Positions 47,420 through 59,557 of a stretch of DNA of 64,000 nt are shown piece after piece. The DNA is from Paracoccaceae bacterium (GTDB lineage Bacteria > Pseudomonadota > Alphaproteobacteria > Rhodobacterales > Rhodobacteraceae). The DNA lies in contig JANREX010000048.1 in NCBI GenBank assembly GCA_030758115.1, positions 20,775 through 84,774 on the forward strand, written 5' to 3'. Made by a program: the position numbers and the translations under genes. The first letter of the stretch is position 1. Each line of letters begins with the position of its first letter. The notes beneath the pieces are model-generated. The model was not told the origin of the DNA. It searched no databases and was given only the letters and a program-made list of their open reading frames with translations.

Positions 47420-48019
47420 TCAGCCGCGGGCGCGACCAACCAGCTTCCACAGGGCGGGCAACAGTGCCGCCGCCAGCGCCAGTTTCAGCGCATCACCGAT
47501 CAGGAAGGGTGTCAGACCCCACTGAAGGATCGGCTTGTCCCAGCCATAAAGCATGCCCAGCCAGATCAGGCCCGGAACATAGATCAGAACGTTGCCCGCC
47601 AGCATCGCCAGCGCCATCTTGCCGGCCGAACGGTCCCAGCCAGCCTGCGCGAACCAACCCAGCGCCACCGTGGCCATGACATAACCCAGCAGATAGCCGC
47701 CGGTGCCGCCCATCATGTAGGACAGCCCGTAAGCCTCGGCAGAGGATCCCGCGAAGACGTCGAAACCCAGCGCGCCCACGATCATGTAACCCAGGATCGT
47801 GACCAGCCCCAGGCGCGCGCCATAGGCCGCGCCGATCGTCAGGACCGCGAAAGTCCCCATGGTGATCGGTACCGGCCACATCGGCACCTTGATCTTGGCG
47901 GCAACCGCCAGAACCGCGATACCCAGCACCACCAGCGCAGCCTGCTTGATCAGCAGCTGTGTGCCTTGACGCGGCGCGATCGCCTCGGTCAGAACCTTGT
48001 TTGTCAGTGCAAGCGCCAT
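47420..48019 (-). CDS. bioY: Biotin transporter BioY
   Basis: AKIKVPMWPVPITMGTFAVLTIGAAYGARLGLVTILGYMIVGALGFDVFAG. Confidence 0.95.
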   Translation of the reverse strand: MALALTNKVLTEAIAPRQGTQLLIKQAALVVLGIAVLAVAAKIKVPMWPVPITMGTFAVLTIGAAYGARLGLVTILGYMIVGALGFDVFAGSSAEAYGLSYMMGGTGGYLLGYVMATVALGWFAQAGWDRSAGKMALAMLAGNVLIYVPGLIWLGMLYGWDKPILQWGLTPFLIGDALKLALAAALLPALWKLVGRARG

Positions 48020-48092
48020 ACGCCAGCCTCCTATCCTGAGTTTTCTCAGCCCGTTTCTGCCCCAGCCCCCAGATCATCGCAAGAGGCAAGGC

Positions 48093-48539
48093 TCATTCTT
48101 TGGGGGATATTCCTGCATCGGGTGTGTAGACCGATTGCATCACGTAATCCTTTCGCGGCCCGGTGACGCGCCATTCTGCCTGCCAGACCGGCCAGCGGGT
48201 GAAATCATAGCGCACCTTGTACGTGTCAGGATCACACCAGTGATCGGCCTCCACCGTATCCGTGGCGGGCGCGAAACGATGGAAGGCGCGGCCATCGGCG
48301 AAAAAGACCGCAAGAGCTGCCCCATCCTGCCGCCAGATATATCTGCGCTCGGCCGCGAAGCCACCCTGCCCTGCAAGCTCAAGCCGTCCTGCCTCATGCA
48401 GCACAAGACCATCGCCATCCGGGCTGAACACGGCCGTCCCGTGAAAACGCGCATCCGGCCCCAATGCATCCTTGATATGTCGTGCAAGCCGCCAGCGCCC
48501 TTCGAAATCCTTCAGCCCGATCATCTGCGTCCCCGCCAA
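48093..48539 (-). CDS. DUF6314-like protein
   Basis: MIGLKDFEGRWRLARHIKDALGPDARFHGTAVFSPDGDGLVLHEAGRLEL...YKVRYDFTRWPVWQAEWRVTGPRKDY. Confidence 0.75.
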   Translation of the reverse strand: MAGTQMIGLKDFEGRWRLARHIKDALGPDARFHGTAVFSPDGDGLVLHEAGRLELAGQGGFAAERRYIWRQDGAALAVFFADGRAFHRFAPATDTVEADHWCDPDTYKVRYDFTRWPVWQAEWRVTGPRKDYVMQSVYTPDAGISPKE

Positions 48540-48603
48540 CCCTTGCCGCCAAGTCTAGCCCCCGTTAAAGACAGCGCCAACCGCTGCCAACCAAGGAAAT
48601 CCC

Positions 48604-49911
48604 ATGATCCCCCGCTATTCCCGCCCCGAGATGGTCGCGATCTGGTCGCCCGAGACGAAATTCCGCATCTGGTTCGAGATCGAAGCCCATGCGTGCGACG
48701 CCATGGCCGACCTGGGCGTGATCCCGCGCGAGAACGCCCAAGCCGTCTGGAAAGCCAAGGATGTGGAGTTCGATGTCGCCCGCATCGACGAGATCGAGGC
48801 TGTCACGAAACATGACGTCATCGCCTTCCTGACGCATCTGGCCGAACATGTCGGATCGGACGCCGCGCGCTTTGTCCATCAGGGCATGACATCGTCCGAT
48901 GTGCTGGATACCTGCCTGAACGTGCAGCTGACCCGCGCCGCCGATCTTCTGATCGCGGATATGGAGGCGCTGCTGGCCGCGCTCAAGCGCCGCGCCTTCG
49001 AGCACAAGGACACGGTCCGCATCGGCCGCAGCCACGGCATTCATGCCGAACCCACCACCATGGGTCTGACCTTCGCGCGTTTCTATGCCGAGATGGACCG
49101 CAACCTGAAGCGCCTGCACACCGCGCGCGAGGAAATCGCGACGGGCGCCATTTCGGGCGCGGTCGGCACCTTCGCCAATATCGATCCGGCCGTCGAGGAA
49201 CATGTCTGCAAGATGATGGGCCTCATGCCCGAGCCGATCAGCACGCAGGTGATTCCCCGCGACCGCCACGCCGCGTTTTTCGCGACCCTGGGCGTGATCG
49301 CATCCAGCATCGAGAATGTGGCCATCGAAATCCGGCACATGCAGCGCACAGAAGTGCTGGAAGCCGAGGAATTTTTCAGCAAAGGCCAAAAAGGCTCCAG
49401 CGCGATGCCGCACAAGCGCAACCCCGTGCTCAGCGAGAACCTGACCGGTCTTGCGCGGCTGGTGCGCATGTCCGTCGTGCCCGCGATGGAGAACGTGGCG
49501 CTTTGGCACGAGCGCGACATCTCGCATTCCTCGGTCGAACGCATGATCGGGCCGGACACCACCGTGACGCTGGATTTCGCGCTGGCGCGCCTGACCGGGC
49601 TGGTCGACAAGCTGGTGATCTATCCCGACAACATGCTGGCCAACATGAACAAATTCCGTGGACTGGTGATGTCGCAGCGGGTTCTGCTGGCCCTGACGCA
49701 GGCTGGCGTCAGCCGCGAGGACGCCTATACCCTCGTGCAGCGCAACGCGATGAAGGTCTGGGAGAAGGGCGCCGATTTCAAGACCGAACTGCTGGCCGAT
49801 CCGGATGTGACCGCCGCCCTCACCCCCGCCGAGATCGAGGAAAAGTTCGACCTTGGCTATCACACCAAGCATGTGGACACGATCTTTGCCCGGGTGTTCG
49901 GAACAAAGTGA
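48604..49911 (+). CDS. purB: Adenylosuccinate lyase
   Basis: MIPRYSRPEMVAIWSPETKFRIWFEIE, VHQGMTSSDVLDTCLN, GSSAMPHKRNPVLSENL. Confidence 0.97.
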   Translation: MIPRYSRPEMVAIWSPETKFRIWFEIEAHACDAMADLGVIPRENAQAVWKAKDVEFDVARIDEIEAVTKHDVIAFLTHLAEHVGSDAARFVHQGMTSSDVLDTCLNVQLTRAADLLIADMEALLAALKRRAFEHKDTVRIGRSHGIHAEPTTMGLTFARFYAEMDRNLKRLHTAREEIATGAISGAVGTFANIDPAVEEHVCKMMGLMPEPISTQVIPRDRHAAFFATLGVIASSIENVAIEIRHMQRTEVLEAEEFFSKGQKGSSAMPHKRNPVLSENLTGLARLVRMSVVPAMENVALWHERDISHSSVERMIGPDTTVTLDFALARLTGLVDKLVIYPDNMLANMNKFRGLVMSQRVLLALTQAGVSREDAYTLVQRNAMKVWEKGADFKTELLADPDVTAALTPAEIEEKFDLGYHTKHVDTIFARVFGTK

Positions 49912-49980
49912 CGCAATCGGGTGTTTTGACGAAATGAATTTGCGTGCTACCCTTGGGGTCCAATCACAAGGGAGTACGCA

Positions 49981-50136
49981 ATGAAGTTGAAGACCGCATT
50001 TGCCGCCCTCGCCCTGACCCTCGCTCCGATGATGGTCAGTGCGGAATGTTCCTCCAGCCACCAGGCGATGTCTTGCGCCGAGGGGATGGTCTGGGACAGC
50101 GCGACCCGCAGCTGCACCAAGCAGTTGAGCGGCTGA
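49981..50136 (+). CDS. Small secreted cysteine-containing protein (51 aa), below the ORF-track cutoff
   Basis: MKLKTAFAALALTLAPMMVSAECSSSHQAMSCAEGMVWDSATRSCTKQLSG*; signal peptide, Cys pattern, AAGGGAG SD-like sequence upstream. Confidence 0.75.
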   Translation: MKLKTAFAALALTLAPMMVSAECSSSHQAMSCAEGMVWDSATRSCTKQLSG

Positions 50137-50341
50137 CGAACCTTCCCGCGCCCTTCCGGCATCCGGCCAGGGCGCGGCATTTCCCGGCGCGCGTTTCGCT
50201 TGTCCGGGCTTTTCCCCAAAGCTTTGACTGATACGGGCCGCGCATTGCGGCCTTTCTTAAACTTGGCGACAACTCGCTGGCTGTGTTCAGCCTTTGTTCA
50301 TGGCTCTCGCCTTATCTGAACGCTGTTTCGATGAGGTCGCG

Positions 50342-51406
50342 ATGCTGAAGCTCAGCCAAGTTTCTCCCCGCCCCGGCTCACCGGGGTCAGTGCCGCTGTC
50401 GCAGCGCGAAAAGGCCGCGATCGTCGTCCGCTTCCTGTTGTCGGAAGGGGCGGAATTGACGCTGGCCGATCTGCCCGAGGATCTTCAGGCGGCCCTGACC
50501 GTGCAATTCGGCCAGATGCGGCATGTGGATCGCGCGACCCTGGCGGCTGTCGTGGCCGAATTCGCGGAAGAACTGGAACAGATCGCGCTGCTGTTTCCCC
50601 GTGACGTGGCCGGCGCGCTGACCGCGCTGGACGGGCGGATCAGCCCGCAGACGGCCGCAAGGTTGCGCCGCGAAGCGGGTGTGCGCCAGACGGGCGACCC
50701 CTGGGACCGGTTGCGCGCGCTGCCGGTGGACAAGTTGCTGCCCTTCCTGTCCACGGAATCCGTCGAAGTGGCGGCAGTGATGCTGTCCAAGCTGGACGTG
50801 GCCAAATCGGCCGATCTTCTCAGCCGCCTGCCGGGGACAGAGGCGCGGCGCATCGCCTATGCGATGTCGCTGACCGGCGCGGTGACGCCGGATGCCGTCT
50901 ACCGGATCGGCCTGTCGCTGGCCATGCAACTGGACGCGGTGCCGGACCGTGCCTTTTCGGATGATCCGGAAGAGCGGGTGGGCGCGATTCTCAACATGTC
51001 CAGTTCCGCCACCCGCGATGAGGTGCTGACCGGCCTGGAAGAGACCGACGCGCGTTTTGCAGAAAGCGTTCGTCGCGCCATCTTTACCTTTGCCGACATT
51101 CCGGCCCGGATCGACCCGCGCGATGCGCCCAAGATCACCCGCGGTCTGGATCAGGCGACGCTGGTCCTGGCCTTGACGCATGCAGGCGCCCTTGGCGGCG
51201 CCTCGGCAGAGGCGGCTGACTTCATCCTGGAAAACATATCGCAGCGCATGGCCGACGGCCTGCGCGAAGAGGTGGCGGAAACCGGCAAGGTCAAGGCCAA
51301 GGCAGGCGAGGATGCGATGTCCGCGGTCATCAGCGCGATCCGCGACCTTGTCGCCTCGGGCGAAATGGTCATGCGCCAGCGCGGCGGCGATGATGGCGAA
51401 GATTGA
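50342..51406 (+). CDS. fliG: Flagellar motor switch protein FliG-like
   Basis: LLPFLSTESVEVAAVMLSKLDVAKSADLLSRLPG and IFTFADIPARIDPRDAPKITRGLDQATLVLALTHA...ENISQRMADGLREEV match FliG middle and C domains. Confidence 0.83.
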   Translation: MLKLSQVSPRPGSPGSVPLSQREKAAIVVRFLLSEGAELTLADLPEDLQAALTVQFGQMRHVDRATLAAVVAEFAEELEQIALLFPRDVAGALTALDGRISPQTAARLRREAGVRQTGDPWDRLRALPVDKLLPFLSTESVEVAAVMLSKLDVAKSADLLSRLPGTEARRIAYAMSLTGAVTPDAVYRIGLSLAMQLDAVPDRAFSDDPEERVGAILNMSSSATRDEVLTGLEETDARFAESVRRAIFTFADIPARIDPRDAPKITRGLDQATLVLALTHAGALGGASAEAADFILENISQRMADGLREEVAETGKVKAKAGEDAMSAVISAIRDLVASGEMVMRQRGGDDGED

Positions 51407-51471
51407 GCAGCCCCCCGGGCAGGTGACAGTCTGATATGGACAGTGCCGGGATGTCGTCCTAACCTGACCGC

Positions 51472-51810
51472 ATGAGCGATATTTCAGGACGCCGATGGCA
51501 TGACATGGGCGGGGACGCGGCTGGGCCAGTCCCCATGGAGGGGCATGATTTCGCCCTGTGGGAAAAGCGCGTGGATGCGTTGATGGTGCTGTGCTCGTCA
51601 AAGGGCCATTTCACCGTCGACGGCCTGCGCCGCGCGCTTGAGGATATGGGCGAGGACGCTTTCGAGAAACACAGCTACTATGAACGCTGGATCGCGGCGG
51701 TGAACCAGAACCTGATCGAGGGCGGCGTCTATACGCTGGAAGAACTCGCCACCCGCATGGATGACATCGCGGCGCGTGGTGCCACCTACGGGGAAGCCGC
51801 CCGTGGTTAA
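51472..51810 (+). CDS. Nitrile hydratase beta N-terminal-like subunit (ScnB-like)
   Basis: GHDFALWEKRVDALMVLCSSKGHFTVDGLRRALEDMGEDAFEKHSYYERWIAAVNQNLIEGGVYTLEEL. Confidence 0.85.
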   Translation: MSDISGRRWHDMGGDAAGPVPMEGHDFALWEKRVDALMVLCSSKGHFTVDGLRRALEDMGEDAFEKHSYYERWIAAVNQNLIEGGVYTLEELATRMDDIAARGATYGEAARG

Positions 51811-52081
51811 GCGTGTCCGCGTCCGCAGCCTGATGCCCCCCGGCCATGTGCGCGCGCCCGCTTATCTGCGGGGCAAGACCGGCGTGATCGAACGCAGCCT
51901 CGGGGCGTTCGGCAATCCCGAACAACTGGCCTATGGCCTGCCTGCCGAGAAGAAACCCCTCTACCGCGTGCGGTTCACCATGGCCGAACTCTGGGGTGAT
52001 CGGGCCGAACGGCCCGCCGACACGCTGGATGCGGAAATTTATGGCCACTGGCTGGAAGAGGTGCCCGATCATGCCCCATGA
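51803..52081 (+). CDS. Nitrile hydratase beta C-terminal (SH3-like) subunit (ScnA-like), GTG start
   Basis: LMPPGHVRAPAYLRGKTGVIERSLGAFGNPEQLAYG...LYRVRFTMAELWGD; overlaps the preceding gene. Confidence 0.85.
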   Translation: MVKRVRVRSLMPPGHVRAPAYLRGKTGVIERSLGAFGNPEQLAYGLPAEKKPLYRVRFTMAELWGDRAERPADTLDAEIYGHWLEEVPDHAP

Positions 52082-52757
52082 CCATCACGACCATGATCAT
52101 GACCACGACCATCATCACCACGGCCTCAGCCCCTCGGGGCATCCCTACCGGCAGGATGATGACGCGCCGCTGACCTACTGGCAGCGCATGGAAATCGCGG
52201 TGCGCGAGTTGCTGATCGAAAAGGGCGTGACCACCGCGGCAGAGATCGCAAGCCAGATCGACCTGATGGACAGCCGCAGCCCCGCGAATGGCGCAGCCGT
52301 CGTCGCCCGCGCCTGGGCCGATCCCGCGTTCAAGTCGCGCCTTCTGGACAACGCGGGCGACGCCAGCCGCGAGATGGGGTTCGATATCGGCCCGCTGCAC
52401 CTGATCGCGGTGGAAAATACCGCCGACACCCATAACCTGATCGTGTGCACCCTGTGCTCGTGCTATCCGCGCAACCTGCTGGGCCTGCCGCCCGACTGGT
52501 ACAAGACCCGCGCCTATCGCAGCCGCGCCGTGCGCGAACCGCGCGCCGTGCTGGCCGAATTCGGGCTGGACCTGCCCGACAGCACCACGATCCGCGTGCA
52601 TGACAGCACCGCAGACATGCGTTACATCGTGCTGCCCGCGCGACCCGATGGCACCGAGGGCCTGTCCGAGGCCGAACTGGCCGCCCTTGTCACGCGCGAC
52701 TGCATGATCGGTACCGGCCTGCCCAGACTGCCGCAGACCGTCGCCACGCCCGGATGA
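52071..52757 (+). CDS. Nitrile hydratase/thiocyanate hydrolase alpha-type catalytic subunit, His-rich N-terminus
   Basis: MPHDHHDHDHDHDHHHHG; catalytic VCTLCSCYPR motif (cobalt type). Confidence 0.9.
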   Translation: MPHDHHDHDHDHDHHHHGLSPSGHPYRQDDDAPLTYWQRMEIAVRELLIEKGVTTAAEIASQIDLMDSRSPANGAAVVARAWADPAFKSRLLDNAGDASREMGFDIGPLHLIAVENTADTHNLIVCTLCSCYPRNLLGLPPDWYKTRAYRSRAVREPRAVLAEFGLDLPDSTTIRVHDSTADMRYIVLPARPDGTEGLSEAELAALVTRDCMIGTGLPRLPQTVATPG

Positions 52758-53632
52758 GGACACTCAGCCCGACGGCGACCGCGATTCTTCTGATGATCGG
52801 GGCAATCTTCTGTTTCTCGGTCATGGATGCCACCGCCAAGGCGCTTGCCCCGCGCATCGGCACGATCCCTGCCGTCTGGGCCCGTTATGCCGGGCAGGTG
52901 CTTGTCGTTCTGATCCTTGTCGCCCCGCGCCTGAGAACGGTCGCGCGCACCAATTACCCCTGGCTGCAACTGGCGCGCTCGGTCTTTCTGATGTTCGGCA
53001 CGGTCTTTTTCTTCTTCAGCGTCGCCAATATCGGCCTGACCGAGGCGACCGCGATCATGAACATCAACCCGGTGATCATCACCCTGGGCGCCGCGCTGTT
53101 TCTTGGCGAAAAGATCGGCCTGCGCCGCACGCTTGGGATCGGGGCCGCCATGATCGGCGCGCTGATCGTGATCCGGCCGGGGTCCGAGGTGTTTTCACCC
53201 TATGCGGTGCTGCCGCTGGTCGCGGCCTTTGCCTACTCGGCCTATAACATCACCACCCGTTTCGTGGGCCGGAACGAGGATCCCTGGACCTCGCTTCTTT
53301 ATACGGCGTTGTTCGGTGCCGTGGTCATGTCGATCGCGGTGCCATTCTACTGGCAGCCGCTTGACCTGACCTCGGGTCTGCTGATGCTGGTGATCGCCGG
53401 CTTCGGCACCTTGTCGCAACTGCTGCTGATACGCGCCCTGTCGATCGGCGAGGCCGGCATGCTGGCACCCTTCGCCTATACCGGGCTGGTTTTCGCCACG
53501 GTCTGGGGGGTGGTTTTCTTCGGGGAATACCCCGATCTGTGGACAGTGGTCGGGGCCATGATCATCGTGGCCGCCGGTGTCTATGTCTGGTACCGGGAAA
53601 CCTTCGGCAAAACCGCCCGCAAGGCAGATTGA
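52754..53632 (+). CDS. EamA/DMT family transporter
   Basis: About ten TM segments; two EamA-like halves; ATGA overlap with preceding alpha-subunit gene. Confidence 0.9.
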   Translation: MRTLSPTATAILLMIGAIFCFSVMDATAKALAPRIGTIPAVWARYAGQVLVVLILVAPRLRTVARTNYPWLQLARSVFLMFGTVFFFFSVANIGLTEATAIMNINPVIITLGAALFLGEKIGLRRTLGIGAAMIGALIVIRPGSEVFSPYAVLPLVAAFAYSAYNITTRFVGRNEDPWTSLLYTALFGAVVMSIAVPFYWQPLDLTSGLLMLVIAGFGTLSQLLLIRALSIGEAGMLAPFAYTGLVFATVWGVVFFGEYPDLWTVVGAMIIVAAGVYVWYRETFGKTARKAD

Positions 53633-53642
53633 TCAGCACCCT

Positions 53643-54368
53643 TCAGCGCAGGCGCGCCGCGGCAAGGATGGGCCCCGCCCCCTTGCGCTGCAGGATCACC
53701 ACGGCAGGCTGACTGCCGGCGGCGGGCGCCTTGATCTGCAAGGGCCCCGAGAGGTCCCATTCACCGATCGTGCTCCATTCGGTGACCACATTGGCATAGT
53801 CCATCTGGCGGCCCGCATTCTCGCCGCGCGTGATCTCGACCCGCTGCGAGGGGATGTAGCGCACCAGATGCACGACCAATGGCCCCGCAACCCCCTGCCC
53901 CGCATCGCCACGGATCAACAGCTGACCGTCCTGCGCCCGCTCCAGCGCCACGCGCACGCCCGTCTGGACATCTGCATGGCGCTTGATCAGGGATTTGGCG
54001 TCTTGCTCATGGGTGCCGACCACATGATCCTGGCCCGATACGATCATCTGCGGCGTATAGACCGAGCGGCGCCCGGCGGTCTTGGCATAGGCCTTCTGCC
54101 GCTGCGTGAAGGCGGGTTGCGCGAAACTGTCCTTCCAGCCGATGTAGTCCCAGTAATCCACGTGCAGCGCCAGGGCGATCACATCATCCCGCTGGCTCAG
54201 CTCGTGCAGGAAGGCATCGGCCGGCGGGCAAGAGGAACATCCCTGCGAGGTGAACAGCTCGACCACCACAAGGCGCGTCTCGGCCAGCGCCGTCCCCGCC
54301 GATGCGGCTGCGATCAATCCGCCCGTCAGGCATCCCGCAATCCACGCCCTGATCTGACCCATGTTCAT
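53643..54368 (-). CDS. DUF1223 family secreted thioredoxin-like protein
   Basis: Signal peptide; VVVELFTSQGCSSCPPADAFLHELSQRDDVIALALHVDYWDYIGWKDSFA. Confidence 0.9.
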   Translation of the reverse strand: MNMGQIRAWIAGCLTGGLIAAASAGTALAETRLVVVELFTSQGCSSCPPADAFLHELSQRDDVIALALHVDYWDYIGWKDSFAQPAFTQRQKAYAKTAGRRSVYTPQMIVSGQDHVVGTHEQDAKSLIKRHADVQTGVRVALERAQDGQLLIRGDAGQGVAGPLVVHLVRYIPSQRVEITRGENAGRQMDYANVVTEWSTIGEWDLSGPLQIKAPAAGSQPAVVILQRKGAGPILAAARLR

Positions 54369-54584
54369 CTGTCTCTTTCCGATGGCTACGGTCTCGTTTT
54401 AGGCGCGCGTGATTGAAATGACCAATCAAGGAATCGAGAGAGACAGGTTACTGTGTCCCATCTGCCCGATTTTTTTGTGTGCAATGGTATACATTTTGCC
54501 GTTGCCCCCCTTGATCGAAAGCCGACTATAGGCCAAAAGCAGCGCAGCAATACCCCTTATTTCCTGATCGGAGGGAGGCCACAG

Positions 54585-57359
<2,775 letters not shown>

Positions 57360-57378
57360 TCGGCGCATATCCCAAGAC

Positions 57379-57410
57379 AAAGCCCCGGTGCGATGCACCG
57401 GGGCTTTTTT
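57379..57410. terminator. Intrinsic terminator between acnA and ccmG
   Basis: AAAGCCCCGGTGC-GAT-GCACCGGGGCTTTTTT. Confidence 0.9.
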
Positions 57411-57429
57411 CATGCGCGCTGCGGATCTG

Positions 57430-57975
57430 TCAGGACCCTGCGCCGCGCGCCTTTTCGATGGCCGGAAGGATCGTGGCGTCGATCACCCGCTGGGTGATCG
57501 GCCCGGCATGGCGCAGCACGATATTGCCCTGCCCGTCGATCACATAGGTTTCCGGCACGCCATAAAGACCCCAGTTCAAGCCCATGCGCCCCGAGGTATC
57601 CGCCCCCATCGCCGCATAAGGGTTGCCCAGCTCGTCAAGAAAGCCCATCGCATTGTCGGGCTGGTCCTTGTAGTTGACGCCATAGATCGTCAGCCCGGAT
57701 GCCGCCAGCGCCTCGAGGTTGGGATGCTCCACCCGGCAGGGCGCGCACCAGCTGGCCCAGAAATTCACCAGCGTCACCTCGCCTGCGCGCAAGTCGGCAT
57801 CGCCGAAAGGCGCATCGGGGCCAAGCTGTTCCACCGCTATTGCGGGGGCTTGCCGCCCTTCCAGCGCCGAGGGCAGCTGATCGGGATCGTCGCGCTGCAT
57901 GCCGAACCAGAACATCGCGGCCAGACCCGCGAAGATCAGCGGCGGGGCCAGCATCAGGGGTGAAACCTTAGCCAT
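57430..57975 (-). CDS. ccmG: Thiol:disulfide interchange protein, DsbE/CcmG family
   Basis: VTLVNFWASWCAPCRVEHPNLEAL; end of ccm operon. Confidence 0.94.
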   Translation of the reverse strand: MAKVSPLMLAPPLIFAGLAAMFWFGMQRDDPDQLPSALEGRQAPAIAVEQLGPDAPFGDADLRAGEVTLVNFWASWCAPCRVEHPNLEALAASGLTIYGVNYKDQPDNAMGFLDELGNPYAAMGADTSGRMGLNWGLYGVPETYVIDGQGNIVLRHAGPITQRVIDATILPAIEKARGAGS

Positions 57976-58126
57976 GTTTGCGGCTCCTGCGTTCGACCTC
58001 ATCCAGCTGCGCACGCACCTTGCGCGCCCGCATCACGCTGACCGCCACGAGGGCCAGGATCAGAACGATGGACACGGCATAGGATGACAGTACCGCGTCG
58101 GCGTATTTTCCAAGATCGGGCATCAT
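57968..58126 (-). CDS. ccmD: Heme exporter protein CcmD
   Basis: MMPDLGKYADAVLSSYAVSIVLILALVAVSVMRARKVRAQLDEVERRSRKHG. Confidence 0.9.
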   Translation of the reverse strand: MMPDLGKYADAVLSSYAVSIVLILALVAVSVMRARKVRAQLDEVERRSRKHG

Positions 58127-58854
58127 CCCAGTCTCTCCCGTGCCAGAAGGGCCCGCATCCGGCGGGCACGGATTTCGGTTTGCGTGCGCAGGAACACCAG
58201 CGCGATGAACAGCAGCACAAAGCCCGCGATGCAGAACAGCAGCGGGTGATAGAACACGTCGGCCACGTTCTTTTCCTTGTCCAGGCTCAGCGACGCCCCC
58301 TGGTGCAGGCCCTGGTTCCAGAAATTCACCGCATAACGGCTGAGCAGCGCAAAGACCGATCCGACAAGGCACAGCACCGATGTCAGATCGGCGGCGGTGT
58401 CGTCATTCTCGATCGCGGCCCAAAGCGCCATGTATCCCAGGTAGAACAGGAACAGGATCAGGAAGGATGTCAGGCGCGGATCCCAGGCCCACCAGGTGCC
58501 CCACATCGGCTGGCCCCAGATCGCGCCGGTCGCAAGGGCAATCACCGTCATTACCGCGCCCACCGGTGCCGCTGCGCGCGCGGCAAGGGCCGAGACATGG
58601 TGCCGCCGCACGATCCAGATCAAGGAGGCCACCAGCATCATCAGCCAGGCATTGATCGCCATCAGGGCGGAAGGCACATGCAGATAGATGATCTTGACCG
58701 TCGAGCCCTGGCGGAAATCGTCAGGCGTGAAGAAAAAGCCCCAGATCAGCCCGATCACAAGGGTGATCGCAGACAGCACGGACAGCCAGGGCAGAAGCCT
58801 GTCCGTTGTCTGAATGAACTTCTTCGGGTTCGCATATTCCCAAATCGACGCCAT
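58123..58854 (-). CDS. ccmC: Heme ABC transporter permease CcmC
   Basis: WGQPMWGTWWAWDPRLTSFLILFLFYLGYMAL WWD domain. Confidence 0.96.
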   Translation of the reverse strand: MASIWEYANPKKFIQTTDRLLPWLSVLSAITLVIGLIWGFFFTPDDFRQGSTVKIIYLHVPSALMAINAWLMMLVASLIWIVRRHHVSALAARAAAPVGAVMTVIALATGAIWGQPMWGTWWAWDPRLTSFLILFLFYLGYMALWAAIENDDTAADLTSVLCLVGSVFALLSRYAVNFWNQGLHQGASLSLDKEKNVADVFYHPLLFCIAGFVLLFIALVFLRTQTEIRARRMRALLARERLG

Positions 58855-58900
58855 ATCCCGTTCCTATTCCATCGCCCTTCGGGCGCAAATCACATCCCCG

Positions 58901-59557
58901 TCAGCGCAGGTTTACCCGCAGAACCGCCGCCGAGGCAAAGGGTAGCAGCGCGATCGCCCCGAAGGTGATCCCCGCCAGCATCGCCAATGGCACGCCGGTT
59001 TCCAACCCTTCCGCCCCGCGCCTTGCCACTTCGGCACCGAAGATCAAGGTGGGCACGTAAAGCGGCAGCACAAGCAGGCTCAACAGAAGCCCGCCCCGTT
59101 TCAGCCCCACCGTCAGCGCTGCCCCGAAGGTCCCGATCACGCTCAGCGCCGGGGTTCCCAGCGCCAGTGACACCAGCAAGGGCAGATAGCCCTCGGGCGG
59201 CAGGCTCAGCAGCAGCGCGAAGAGCGGCGAGGCCAGCACCAGCGGCACACCCGTCGCCAGCCAATGGGCCAGGGCCTTGACACTGACCAGCGCCTCCATC
59301 GGCAAGGGTGCCGTGGCCAGCAGATCCAGCGAGCCATCCTCCCAATCCAGCGCAAAGATCCGGTCCAGCGACAGAAGGCAGGACAAAAGCGCCCCCAACC
59401 ACAGGATGCCGGGCGCGATCCGCGCCAGAAGGCCACTGTCCGGCCCCACACCGAAGGGCACCAGAACCACGACGATCAGGAAAAAGGCCAGCCCAAGGCC
59501 AAAGCCGCCCCCAGCCCGGACCGCAAGCCGGATATCGCGGATCAGCAACGCCCTCAT
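58901..59557 (-). CDS. ccmB: Heme exporter protein CcmB
   Basis: [44 protein letters not shown]. Confidence 0.95.
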   Translation of the reverse strand: MRALLIRDIRLAVRAGGGFGLGLAFFLIVVVLVPFGVGPDSGLLARIAPGILWLGALLSCLLSLDRIFALDWEDGSLDLLATAPLPMEALVSVKALAHWLATGVPLVLASPLFALLLSLPPEGYLPLLVSLALGTPALSVIGTFGAALTVGLKRGGLLLSLLVLPLYVPTLIFGAEVARRGAEGLETGVPLAMLAGITFGAIALLPFASAAVLRVNLR

